From the NCBI RefSeq assembly GCF_035594125.1, contig NC_087191.1, positions 1,302,001-1,366,000 on the forward strand: DNA of 64,000 bases, in the 5' to 3' direction. This document shows, piece by piece, positions 1-10,159 of the stretch. The number at the start of each line of letters is the position of its first letter. Position 1 is the first letter of the stretch. The stretch is from Scylla paramamosain. Taxonomy: Eukaryota; Arthropoda; Malacostraca; Decapoda; Portunidae. Below the pieces are notes generated by a model. The model did no database searches. It was not told the origin of the DNA and saw only the letters and a list, made by a program, of their open reading frames with translations. The position numbers and the translations under genes were made by a program.

Positions 1-1440
1 GTTTAGAGGGTCCGAAAACGAAAAGCTAATAATAGGTGAAATAAGCGAAGACGATATAGCCAAATACCTGCGTAACCTTGACCCCTATAAAAGCACAGGT
101 GCTGACAGACTATCAACCAGGTTATTAAGAGAATGCCAAGAAGAACTTGTGTTACCCCTAAAATTGCTCTTCAATAGATCGTTGCAGCAATCGTACCGAC
201 TCACTGGAAATGTGCAAATGTCACACAGATATTCAAGAAAGGTAGCAAAAGCGAAACTGGTAACTACAGACCAATCAGTCTCACCTCGGTAGTTATAAGA
301 AAAATACTAAGAGACAAAATCACTTCCTTCCTTGACGACCACAAACTGATATTAGACACTCAGCATGGATTCCGGAACATGTTTAACTAATCTCCTAGAA
401 TTTTTTAATTACATATTCTCTAATTATGATATGATTAGCGAGCTCCATCTCACATAATCCATCTATATTTCAGGAAAGCGTTTGATACCGTACCACACAG
501 ACGCCTCCTAATTAAACTGAAAGCTCACGGAATGGGAGAGCAGTTGTGTGGTTGGATTGAAAGTTGGCTAATAAATAGAAAACAACGAGTAGTTATAAAT
601 GGAGAAGCTTCCGACTGGCTTCAAGTTACGAGTGGTGTCCCCCAAGGTTCAGTTTTGGGTCCGTTACTTTTATTTATTTAGATTTAGATAACCTTAGTAG
701 CTGGAGCGGCTAAAGGCCGTTAAATTTTAAATGGAGATAAATGCATAATGGAGATAAATGCAAAGTAATGCACATCGGTCAGAACAATGTAAAATATAAT
801 TATAAATTACATGACAAAATTTAATAAAAGTTACTGAAGAGAAGGACCTGGGGGTATTAGTAACAAATGACTTCAAATGTGCAACGCAGTGTTTGGCCGC
901 GAGTCGTAAAGCAAACACTGTCTTAGGATTTATTGCGCGTAATTTTGATTGTAAAACACCCGAAGTCATAACGCGTCTATATACGTCATTAGTGAGACCG
1001 CATTTAGAATATGCGGTTCAGTTCTGGTCTCCATGCTATCAGAAAAACATTAAGAAATTGGAGAGCGTGCAAAGACGAGCAACCAAACTAATCCCAGAAA
1101 TACGTGGTCTGTCATGATGAACGTCTAAAAAGATTAGATACGTTTTCTCTTAGAGATTGTCACATCCGAGGTGATCTCATCCAAACGTTCAAAATACTTA
1201 AGAATATAGATAAAATAGATTACAAAAATCTCTTTCAGCTGTCGCAATCAGTAACAAGAAGTAACGGCTTGAAACTTAAAGGACAGCGATGTAATACTGA
1301 TTTGCGAAGAAACTTTTTTAACGTAAGAGTAGTTGAATGTTGGAATAAGTTGTTGGAATAAGGTACCAGCAGTTACCAGGGTCTGTAGTGCAAGTTAATA
1401 CGGCGGCTACCTTCAAAACTTAATTAGATAAGTTTTATAA
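1..1440 (+). pseudogene. CR1-like LINE (B1), RT and C-terminal fragment
   Basis: This is a decayed reverse-transcriptase region of a non-LTR retrotransposon, cut by the window edge. Pieces in several frames give the RT palm motif FRKAFDTVPHRRL (about 470-510), [13 protein letters not shown] (about 630-670), and the C-terminal text SLVRPHLEYAVQFWSPCYQ (about 985-1040) plus RDCHIRGDLIQTFKILK. The catalytic YADD/FADD block should follow GPLL but is missing: a deletion near 670-760 joins it to a later segment with stop codons. It is the same family as the copies at 2.7-5.4 and 10.2-13 kb, judging by near-identical motif wording. Non-functional. Confidence 0.85.
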
Positions 1441-1740
1441 ATAAAATGGTTTCCGATTTTTTTTTTTTTTTTTTTTTTTTTGCGATAGCAGTAGTCACAG
1501 TAGGTCTCTTCTTTTTCCCATCTTTCCTATATAAATTTCCCCGATTGTTCCTCTCAGCAATCGGGGTGAACTTTTCGTTTTATTTCTTGCCGGGTAACGC
1601 CGGAGGGAGTGGTGGGTGGGGAGGAGGTTCTTCTGTTCTATCCTTGCCTCCTGCTAAGTATATAGCTTATTATAGATGTAGTATAGTGAACGAGTGACCT
1701 CGTCATAGGTCGCAAGGCTTCCTGTCAATCGTCTTTCCTA
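1441..1740 (+). repeat. 3' UTR of B1 LINE with poly(T) run
   Basis: This follows the RT fragment. It contains a T-run (about 1457-1481) and the phrase GGAGGGAGTGGTGGGTGGGG at about 1602-1621, which recurs at about 13163-13182 behind the other B1 copy. In both places a TGTATTCCTCC-type microsatellite comes next. I read it as the shared 3' untranslated region of the family. No gene is present. Confidence 0.55.
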
Positions 1741-1745
1741 TGTAT

Positions 1746-1784
1746 TCCTCCTCCTCCTCCTCCTCCTCCTCCTCCTCCTCCTCC
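1746..1784 (+). repeat. (CTC)n microsatellite
   Basis: A run of about 13 trinucleotides, continuing as CATCATCTCCTCCTC. It sits where the B1 3' UTR ends and probably arose from that element's tail. It makes spurious poly-Ser and poly-Glu reading frames. Confidence 0.9.
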
Positions 1785-1860
1785 ATCATCTCCTCCTCCT
1801 CACTCTTACTACAAGCCCAGGACGTGACGGGTGAGGCGAGACGTGGTGGAAGGGCATGGC

Positions 1861-1910
1861 GTGGTGGTGGTGGTGGTGGTGGTGGTGGTGGTGGTGGTGG
1901 CGGCGGTGGT
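1861..1910 (+). repeat. (GGT)n microsatellite
   Basis: A run of about 16 GGT units with a few GGC units at the end. Poly-Gly, poly-His and poly-Pro frames across it are artefacts of the repeat. Confidence 0.9.
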
Positions 1911-2680
1911 GACGTGCTTCCTCGCGTGGCTTCAACAGATAACTGTTGAAGACAAGTGTAGCGAACGTCGGGGCTTGTGTCGGGAGTTCTGAGCACGGCT
2001 GTGTCAATGGAGATGAACACTCGCACAGAGCAGGGGGCTGGAGAAGGTGGAGATGGAGTTGGCTAAGCTTCAGAAATGCAGGAAGGATTAGTGGTGATGG
2101 CCGCAGGCTGCCATGACCCCCCCCAGAGATTCTGATCCAGTGTGTGGTGATGCACTGTGGCAGGGGAGAGTGGCCTACCTGCAGTGACAATTAGCAAGCA
2201 CGTCTCTCAAACCTGTTGATGTTTTCCATGATTAAGAGAGACTGGCTTGCCCCTCCGTCAGCCTGAAATGGATGGGAGGTTACTGTTCACCTTGAGTTGT
2301 GCAGCCTTACTCACCTTGCATCACTAATGGACACCAAGAGGAGGTACATCAAGGATTTCACTTCCTGGGCTGAAGGGAGCCTGGCAAGGCTGTGAGAGAA
2401 TGATGAACTAGAGAAATGGAGAAGCTGAATCAAATAAGGAGAATAATGGGTGCTTGGAGTGGCCGAGACAGTATTGTGTTGCCTGTCACATGGAGACGAG
2501 TGCTGTTTTAACTCCATGTTGTTGCTGAAGATGAGTACTGTCATAACCCATCACTGGCAAGATGATGACTGCTGTCCACAATGCTGTCCACAAGGAAGTC
2601 ACACCATGTCACCAGCCAAGTCACCAGCCAAGAGGAGAGCAGGGACTGGCGAAGATGATCTGAAAAATTTAAAATAAAAA
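1911..2680. other. No recognisable gene
   Basis: Mixed-composition sequence, more GC-balanced than its surroundings, with only short open frames that resemble nothing I know. It ends in an A-rich (AAAT-like) stretch at 2667-2706 that abuts the next LINE copy. Confidence 0.4.
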
Positions 2681-2699
2681 AATAAATAAATAAAAAATA

Positions 2700-3309
2700 A
2701 AAAAAACCGGGCCAGATAAGATATCACCCAGGCTTCTTAAAGTAGCAATAAATGTGCTCGTGAAACCGCTTACAATTTTCTTCAATAAAACTTTACTAGC
2801 GGGTAAAGTTCCCCACGAATGGAAACTAGCAAATGTCACGCCAATCTTTAAAAAAAGAAATAAGTCTCTCCCAGCCAATTACAGGCCGATCAGTCTCACT
2901 TCAGTAGTGTGCAAGCTGATGGAAACAATAATCAGAGATAAAATTGTTAAATATTTAGAAAAAAAAACAAAATCAAAGGATTCGCAACACGGTTTCAGAA
3001 CCAAGCGTTCCTGCTTTACAAACTTACTAGACTTCTTTTATGAAGTATTTAACTCGTATGATGAGACAAAAGCTGTTGATATTATCTACTTTGATTTCCA
3101 GAAAGCTTTCGACACTGTTCCCCATAAGAGACTTATCAGTAAAGTAAAAGCTCACGGCATTGCCGGAAACACCATGAAATGGCTGAGAGACTGGCTTTCT
3201 GACAGAAAACAGCGTGTTGTGATAAATGGAAAAGAGTCAGAGTGGCATAAGGTAAATAGCGGCGTTCCTCAAGGCTTTGTATTAGGACCAATACTCTTCA
3301 TAATGTACA
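2700..3309 (+). pseudogene. CR1-like LINE (B1), RT first half
   Basis: Reverse-transcriptase fingers and palm of a CR1-clade LINE. An open stretch reads KLANVTPIFKK, NYRPISLTSVVCKLMETII, DSQHGFRTKRSC, FDFQKAFDTVPHKRL and NSGVPQGFVLGPILFIMYI. It begins at the PGPDKISPRLLK block, so the endonuclease is missing, and stops abruptly at about 3309 where an antisense family A element starts. The reading resumes at 4618 with INDIDKWINCK, exactly the residues expected after FIMYI (compare the uninterrupted copy at 12.1 kb). It is therefore one element split by an insertion. Confidence 0.88.
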
Positions 3310-4617
3310 TTTTTTTTTTTTATGTAGGGAGGGCCTGGCCAAGGGCAACAAAAATCTAATAAAAAAATGCCCACTGAAATGCCAGTCCCATAAAAGGGTC
3401 AAAGCAGTGGTTAAAAATTGATGAATAAGCGTCTTGAAACCTCCCTCTTGAAGGAATTCAAGTCATAGGAAGGTGGAAATACAGAAGCAGGCAGGGAGTT
3501 CCAGAGTTTACCAGAGAAAGGGATGAATGAGAATACTGGTTAACTCTTGCGTTAGAGAGGTGGACAGAATAGGGGTGAGAGAAAGAAGAAAGTCTTGTGC
3601 AGCGAGGCCGCGGAAGGAGGGGAGGCATGCAGTTAGCAAGATCAGAAGCATGAAAATAGCGGTAGAAGACAGCTAGATATGCAACATTGCGGCGGTGAGA
3701 GAGAGGCTGAAGACAGTCAGTTAAAGGAGTTGATGAGACGAAAAGCTTTTGATTCCACTCTGTCTAGAAGAGCAGTATGAGTGGAACCCCCCCAGACAAG
3801 CGAAGCATACTCCATACATGGAGGGATAAGGCCCTTGTACTGGCGGAGACGCCTCAGAACACCTAACTTTATAGATGCTGTTTTAGCTAGAGATGAGATG
3901 TGAAGTTTCCAGTTCAGATTATATGTAAAGGGCAGACAGAGGATGTTCAGTGTAGAAGAGGGGGGCAGTTGAGTGTCATTGAAGAAGAGGGGATAGTTGT
4001 CTGGAAGGTTGTGTCGAGTTGAGAGATGGAGGAATTGAGTTTGAGGCATTGAACAATACCAAGTTTGCTCTGCCCCAATCAGAAATTTTAGAAAGATCAG
4101 AAGTCAAGCGTTCTGTGGCTTCCCTGCGTGATATGTTTATCTCCTGAAGGGTTGGACGTCTATGAAAAGACGTGGAAAAGTGCAGGGTGGTATCATCAGC
4201 GTAGGAGTGGATAGGACAAGAAATTTGGTTTAGAAGATCATTAATGAATAATAAGAAGAGTGGGTGACGGGACAGAACCCTGAGGAACACCACTGTTAAT
4301 AGATTTAGGAGAAGAACAGTGACCGTCTACCACAGCAGCAATAGAACGGTCAGAAAGGAAACTTGAGATGAAGTTACAGAGAGAAGAATAGAAACCGTAG
4401 GAGGGTAGTTTGGAAATCAAAGCTTTGTACCAGACTATCAAAGGCTTTTGATATGTCCAAGGCAATAACAAAAGTTTCACCAAAATCTCTAAAAGAGAGT
4501 GACCAAAACTCAGTAAGGAAAGCCAGAAGATCACCAGTAGAGCGGCCTTGACGGAACCCATACTGGCGATCAGATAGAAGGTTGTGAAGTGATAGATGTT
4601 TAAGAATCTTCCTGTTG
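3310..4617 (-). mobile_element. Family A LINE, 5'-truncated, inserted in B1
   Basis: Antisense copy of a jockey/X-element-like LINE. On the minus strand it reads [28 protein letters not shown] (the RT catalytic YADD), [16 protein letters not shown] and GGSTHTALLDRVESKAFRLI, with stops and frame changes between the pieces. Its 3' end, at the left, is the family hallmark TATGTAGG..GGCCAAGGGCAACAAAAAT (complement of GCCC-TTGGCC...CCTACATA) preceded by a T-run at 3309-3320, the complement of the poly(A) tail. The insertion splits the B1 RT between MYI and NDI codons. Confidence 0.85.
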
Positions 4618-4656
4618 AGGATAAATGATATTGATAAATGGATAAACTGCAAAACA

Positions 4657-4804
4657 AGTAAATTTGCAGACGACACCAAAATAACAAGTAGAGTAACGTC
4701 TGTGTCACAATGGCAGGAACTGCAGTGTGAAGTAAATTTGCAGACGACACCAAAATAACAAGTAGAGTAACGTCTGTGTCACAATGGCAGGAACTGCAGT
4801 GTGA
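4657..4804 (+). repeat. 74-bp tandem duplication inside B1 RT
   Basis: The segment 4657-4730 is repeated base for base at 4731-4804. It covers the FADD catalytic motif. Because 74 is not a multiple of three, the reading frame is destroyed. The lack of any difference points to a recent duplication or an assembly artefact. Confidence 0.95.
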
Positions 4805-5013
4805 CCTCAATAAACTAACAAGCTGGGCAGAAAAATGGCAGACGAGATTCAATATAGAAAATGCAAAATTCTACATATCGGAAGCAACAATGTTCAGGCG
4901 AGATATGTAATGAATAACATGCCACTGTAAAGTGCTGATAAAGAAAAAGATCTTGGTCTCGTTGTGTCAAACGACCTAAAGCCGAGTCAACACTGCACAT
5001 AAACAGTAAAGAC

Positions 5014-5209
5014 GGCAAATATATTAGTAGGGTTCATTGGAAGAACCTTTGAATTTAAAATCAGAAAAGGTTATACTTGCCTTATATAACTCACTGGTAC
5101 GCCCTCATCTAGGCAAATAAATTAGTAGGGTTCACTGGAAGAGCCTTTGAATTTAAAATCAGAAAAGGTTATACTTGCCTTATATAACTCACTGGTACGC
5201 CCTCATCTA
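5014..5209 (+). repeat. 98-bp tandem duplication inside B1 RT
   Basis: The segment 5014-5111 is repeated at 5112-5209 with a few substitutions (for example ATATTA versus AAATTA and TTCATTGG versus TTCACTGG). It is older than, or of different origin from, the identical 74-bp duplication just upstream. Confidence 0.93.
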
Positions 5210-5410
5210 GAATACCGTGTAAAGTTCTGGTCACCATACTACAAGAAAGACATTGAAAAACTAGAAAAAAAACAGGGCAGTCACAAAGATGATTCCAAGA
5301 TTGCGCAATAAGCCATGTGAGGAACGATTGGAAGAACTAAACCTATTTAGTTTAACAAAGCGCAGGATAAGAAGAGACCTAATTGAAGTGTTCAAAATTT
5401 TCAAAGGATT

Positions 5411-6256
5411 TGGTAGACCGAATTAAAAAACAGTTTTGACTCTCTACAGGAATTCATCACAGCAAACGTGGGCGTGGGCGCGGGCACGGACACGAGACAA
5501 CAGCTGCTGACCCCTGCCACGCAGCGACGCTCCGCCCCCCCGCAAGCCTCTCCTGCCTCGCCTGTCACCTCACCTGATCCCTCCCCCTCACAGGACGCAG
5601 CGTTCAACCCGGTCAGGAATGGATCAAGACAATTCACGCGCCGCATTCACCTCCCCACCACGACATATAACCGTTTTTCTATCCTGACTGAACAGATAGA
5701 TAAACCGGAAGAGACCAGGCTTGTGGGAGATTTGATCGTCCGAGGACAGCTGGTGGAATTTTGTGGAAGAGTCCCGTCTCACAGGAGGAGGTACTGCCTT
5801 CCTGGAGCCTCCCTAGGGGACATCACTGCTGCCATCGAGGACACGACCAAGGACGCCACTACTAACACCCTTTATGTTATCCACGCAGGCACAAATGACG
5901 TCCAGCGGTCCCGATCAGAAGAACTGATGGCGAAATACAAGGAAATGATTGGCAAATACCAGACTAAATCAAATATTATTATAATTTCAGGCATTCTCCC
6001 GAGGATCAACGCGAACGCAAGGTTCTACAACATTGCGTTCAGTATAAATAACAGATTAAAGACTCTCTGCCAACAGGAAAACGTGGAGTATCTTAACATG
6101 TGGAACGATTTTTATAATGAACACAGACTCTTCCAGAGAGACGGTCTTCATCTGAACTCTGTGGGAGCAGCCAGGATGGGCAGATTAATCCATGAAAAAG
6201 TTTGTCTCCACAGATCAAAAAACGCGCGGGCGCCAGCAACAGGACCAGCGTCGTAA
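5411..6256 (+). pseudogene. CR1 LINE ORF1 with SGNH/GDSL esterase-like domain
   Basis: Open frame to the stop at 6254-6256. The first part is Ser/Pro-rich (TPATQRRSAPPQASPASP), and the second is an SGNH-hydrolase fold: HAGTNDVQ is block III (Asn-Asp), and RDGLHLNSVGA is block V with the catalytic Asp and His. Block I should be GDS, but here it reads VGDLIVRGQ, a Ser to Leu change that a single C-to-T step explains. CR1-type LINEs are known to carry such an esterase in ORF1, and the half-copy at 27.1-27.5 kb has the same block V (RDGVHLSRQGV). The frame is open from about 5411 with no obvious start Met, so this is probably a 5'-truncated ORF1. An active enzyme is unlikely. Confidence 0.8.
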
Positions 6257-6259
6257 ACA

Positions 6260-6846
6260 CTAACGTAATTATTTCATCCACAGTAGGTTGGTGGGTGGCA
6301 CCCATCATCCTTTGCCAAATGTCTGTTGTTTTCTTTAAAGGACAGACAAGAGGTAACTACCTAATTTAGCTTGTAGTATATCTGCAAGCTATTTTCACGC
6401 CGGGTAGGGGACAGTTCTATCTGGATGAGGAATGCAGCAACCTCACTCTCCCCTAGCTGCTTCTTGCTTTTCCTCCTGCTTATTACCTTCCATCTTTGAG
6501 GGTGGATTCAGACTCCCAGCCATAGCTGTGCACCCGGTCTTCCAGGGAGTTCCCACCCTCCCTTCCCTGATGGGTGACACATCAGGTCTTTCTCTTTCTC
6601 TTGCTTGTGACCTTTTGATCTTCTGTTTTACTCCTATCCTCTTTCTCTGTTTTCCCCTCTCTGCAATCTCAAGTCGTGCAGGCAGGATGAGGGGATGTAT
6701 GGTGGCAGCAGTTTTATTGGCCATCCCTACTGTCGGGGTCCGCTTGATTATGGCGAACTTGCGGTTCCAGAACATAATTGCCTTACCTGGTGTGGCGGCA
6801 CCTCCAGGCTCGACCTCGTAGTTCCGCTATTTTAACTTTCAGTTTT
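6260..6846 (+). other. Leader region of LINE E
   Basis: 5' region ahead of the long ORF. It has a 129-codon open frame (6432-6821) in another frame, rich in Leu/Ser/Pro and with hydrophobic stretches. No known LINE ORF1 domain (zinc knuckle, RRM, SGNH) is visible. It may be untranslated sequence or a small unrecognised ORF1. Confidence 0.35.
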
Positions 6847-9801
6847 ATGGGTTTTTATTTTATTCATCCTCTGACTGCCTTACTGATTTTATTGACCCTG
6901 GCGTTCTCATTGACCATGTTAGTTTTCTTATCTCTTGACCCCTATTCACATCTTTTGCTGCTCCGCTGTGGAGATGTTGAATTAAATCCAGGCCCTGTTA
7001 GATCACGTCGTCATACATGTAGGGTCTTGTACTCCAACATCAGAGGTCTCTTTGCCAACCTTAAGGACGTTTCTGTTGTCAGCCAATGTCATGACGTGAT
7101 CATCTGCGCAGAGACTCTCGTTTCTGACTACCGACATGACTCCGAACTCATGATTCCCGGGTTCAGCAAGCCGCTTTTCATTCGTCGCAGTGTAGCTAAA
7201 AGGAGACGTGGCATGTCGCTTCACATTCGCGAAGGCTTCTCAGCTCATCGGAAAACGAAATACGAGTGTACCTGTCATGAAACTGTCGTCATTCGTGTAT
7301 GTGCGCAGCTCCAGAATTTTTACATCCTTGGCTCTTACCGAAACCCTGACAGTGACGATACTATCTTTGACTGCTTGTTAATAATGGCAATGGCAATGAT
7401 TCAAGATGAGGACCGAAAGGCAGCCTTTGTTTTTGCTGGTGATTATAATGCCCATCACCGTGAATGGCTTGAATCAGTTTCTCCAACTGACTCCCATGGT
7501 CGTGCTGCTCTTGATTTTGCGAATGTCTCTGGATGTTTTCAGTTAGTTGTGGGTCCAACACATATGGCTGGCAATCGGCTTGATCTTGTCTTTACCGACG
7601 TACCAGAGACAGTCAAGGTAACCACTATGGCACCTCTTGGCACATCAGATCACTCTGCGATTAGTATTCAACTTAACTCGAGACAAAATATTCCTGCATA
7701 CACAGTCACCAAAGAGGTCTTCTTGAAGGGGCGCGTTAATTGGAGCTCTGTCAGAGAAGACGTTTCTCGTATTCGTCTAGGACCGGTCTTGAGCAACCCT
7801 GATCCTGTCTCAGCATTGAATGAGGAACTGAAGCGTATTATCTCTCGGAGGGTTCCTGTAAAGAAAGTTTGTTTGCGCTCCAACGACAAGGCCTGGTTCA
7901 ACATTGATTGTCGTACTGCTAGAGACACTAAGCAAGCGGCTTATCTCAGGTGGTCACACTTAAGGACACGTGAAACTTGGGATGCGTACACTGTTGCCAG
8001 AGCTTCCTGTGCGGCAGTCTACAGGACTGCTGAGAGCGAATATTTTACCTCTGCGAAAGAAAAACTATCCACTGCATCTGACCCGCACAAGTGGTGGTCC
8101 ACGCTGAAGTCAGTTGTCTTTGGTTTGCGACCATCTCTCCCTGCTCTGCTTTCTGATACTGGACAGCTGATCACAAGTCCAAAAGGCAAAGCTGATCTGC
8201 TGATGAAACACTTTGACTCCAAGCTCTGTCGAGCTCCAGCCCCCACCAGCGAGTTGCCTCCCGCCATGCAAGTCTTGACAAAACTGGCTTTTAGGTCTAA
8301 GGAAGTCATGAGACTACTTTTAGCACTCGACTCCCATGGCGGCACGGATCCGCTTGGGATGTTTCCTATGTTTCTGAAGGAAACAGCTGCAGTTCTTGCT
8401 CCCAAACTGAGTGCAGTCTTCAGACGCCTAATCCTGACCGGTAGTTTCCCCATGTGCTGGAGAAATGCGAACATCACAGCGATCCCTAAAGGCTCTCCAT
8501 CATCTGATGCCAGCAACTATAGACCAATCTCTATCACGCCGTTACTTTCTAAGATCTTTGAACATGTTATTTCTGGTCGTCTCTCTCGTTACCTTGAACA
8601 CTCTCATTTGATACCAGCTAATCAGTTTGCTTATCGGAAGAACCTAGGGACTACGGATGCGCTACTCACTATCTCTCATAAGATTCAGCAAGCTCTTGAC
8701 TGTGGGCATGAAGCCAGGGTAGTCCAACTTGATTTCTCTGCAGCTTTTGACCGAGTCAACCATGCCGGTCTTCTCAGGAAGCTGCAATCTTTTGGTGTCG
8801 GTGGCCCGGTACTGTCCATCTTGACTCAATTTTTGACCCACCGCACCCACCGTGTGTGCGTTGATAGTTGCTACAGTGACTGGTACAGCGTCCACTGAGG
8901 TGTTCCCTAGGGTAGCGTACTTGGACCTCTGCTGTTCAATGTCTACACTTCCGATCTACTACAAATCACTAGCAATCCTATTTACGGATATGCAGATGAT
9001 GTGACACTTGTTGCTACTGTTGAGTCACCGAATTCACGTCTTGATGTTAGTACATCCCTGAATGAGGATCTCAGACGTATATCTGACTGGTGTCGCACCT
9101 GGAACATGAAACTGAATGCATCAAAATCAAAATGCTTGTGTATTTCACGCTCTCGCACGCTAAATCCCCTTCACGGCCCTCTGTTTGTTGATGGCGCGCC
9201 TCTGACAGTATGTGATGAGCTTGATATTTTGGGTGTCAGATTCGACTCAAAACTGTCTTTTGAACGGCACATCAGGCGTCTTGTCAGTTCTGCCTCGCAA
9301 AAGCTTGGCGTTGTGAGGAAGGCTTACCGGATTTTTGGTGACCAGTCTATCTCTGCCAGCTGCTTCCGGTGTTTTATTCTTCCACTGCTGGAGTATTGTG
9401 CTCCTGTGTGGTCTTCCGCAGCTGTGTCCCACCTCCGTCTCATTGACAGAGTTGTCTCCTCTGCTAGGTTCCTCTGTGGTGGCGAAGCAGCTTGGGATCT
9501 TGGTCACCGACGCAATGTCAGCAGTGTCTGCATGCTTTATAAGATCCATGCCAACCAGCTTCACCCGCTGAATGCCTCCATCCCAAATGCATTTGTGCCC
9601 ACCAGAAACACTCGACTTGCGTCAAATTCACATGCGCGCTGCTTACAGCAGGTTAGGTGTCACACCAGTCAGTTTCAGCGAAGCTTTGTTCCTTGTGCTG
9701 TAAGACTTTGGAACATGCTTGACGAGGGCACATGCACTGCGAGTGATGTGCAAAAATTCAAGTCTGCTTCGAACAAAATCTTGAAGAGTCTAGTCAATTA
9801 A
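6847..9801 (+). pseudogene. LINE E ORF2: 2A-like leader, APE endonuclease, reverse transcriptase
   Basis: One frame of 985 codons counted from the Met at 6847, with just two stops (TGA 8896-8898, TAG 8908-8910). Layout: a hydrophobic leader of about 40 residues, then RCGDVELNPGP (2A-like). Next is an APE-type endonuclease with VLYSNIRGL, CAETLVSD, VFAGDYNAHH and GTSDHSAI. The RT follows with NYRPISITPLLSKIFE, VQLDFSAAFDRVNH and YGYADDVTLVAT, then the C-terminal region KLGVVRKAYRIFG..LLEYCAPVWSS. The two stops fall in the RT block that should read [11 protein letters not shown], at the Arg and Gln codons, each one C-to-T step. Everything else is open, so this copy is young or very recently disabled. 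The clade is CR1/jockey-like; exact placement needs a tree. Confidence 0.88.
6961..6996 (+). other. 2A-like ribosome-skipping motif
   Basis: The codons read LRCGDVELNPGP, matching the D-V/I-E-x-N-P-G-P consensus of 2A-like sequences exactly. At such motifs translation skips the Gly-Pro bond (here between 6991-6993 and 6994-6996). They are known in some non-LTR retrotransposons. In this element the motif lies about 49 residues after the first Met, directly behind a signal-like hydrophobic stretch, and just before the endonuclease. Confidence 0.88.
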
Positions 9802-10155
9802 ACTCTGGTTGCTTTTGCAGCTATACCTGTGATAAATTATGTAACTATACCTGTGATTTTATACCATCAAGTTTTAAGTAGTTATACTACATTTACTCGT
9901 GTTGTCTGACATATATTAAATAAGTCAGAATTGTTGATTTTTTTTGTTGAATTTTTTTGTGAGTTTTAATAATTCTCAGTTCGTTGAGGCGTTCTTTATA
10001 ATTGTTTAACCTATTTTCTCCTCCTGCTCTGATTTCATCCTACTATTGTGCTAATTGCTTTTCCTTTCTTCTTTCTACGGTCAAGGTGGGTGGGGGTTGT
10101 CATCTGGCAACTTATAGCGCTTGCGCTCGTCCCACTCTGCCTTCTCCGTTATGTT
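9802..10155 (+). other. 3' UTR of LINE E
   Basis: T-rich non-coding sequence after the ORF2 stop, with a GC-richer block (about 10082-10145, GGTGGGTGGGGG...) just before the AAT-repeat tail. No gene seen. Confidence 0.55.
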
Positions 10156-10159
10156 TAAT

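Larger units (their letters stand above)
4618..5410 (+). pseudogene. CR1-like LINE (B1), RT second half
   Basis: Continuation of the B1 copy interrupted at 3309. It includes the catalytic block SKFADDTKITSRVTSVSQW, then the C-terminal block with VRPHLEYRVKFWSPYYKKDI and RGDLIEVFKIFK-like text before it ends abruptly at about 5410. Frames are broken by two direct tandem duplications (4657-4804 and 5014-5209). At 5410 the sequence switches without a poly(A) or 3' UTR to the ORF1 of another CR1 copy. Confidence 0.8.

Noticed and set aside
1703..2190. Poly-His, poly-Pro, poly-Ser and poly-Glu frames on both strands
   Set aside because: They come from the (CTC)n and (GGT)n microsatellites. The flanking parts match no known protein.
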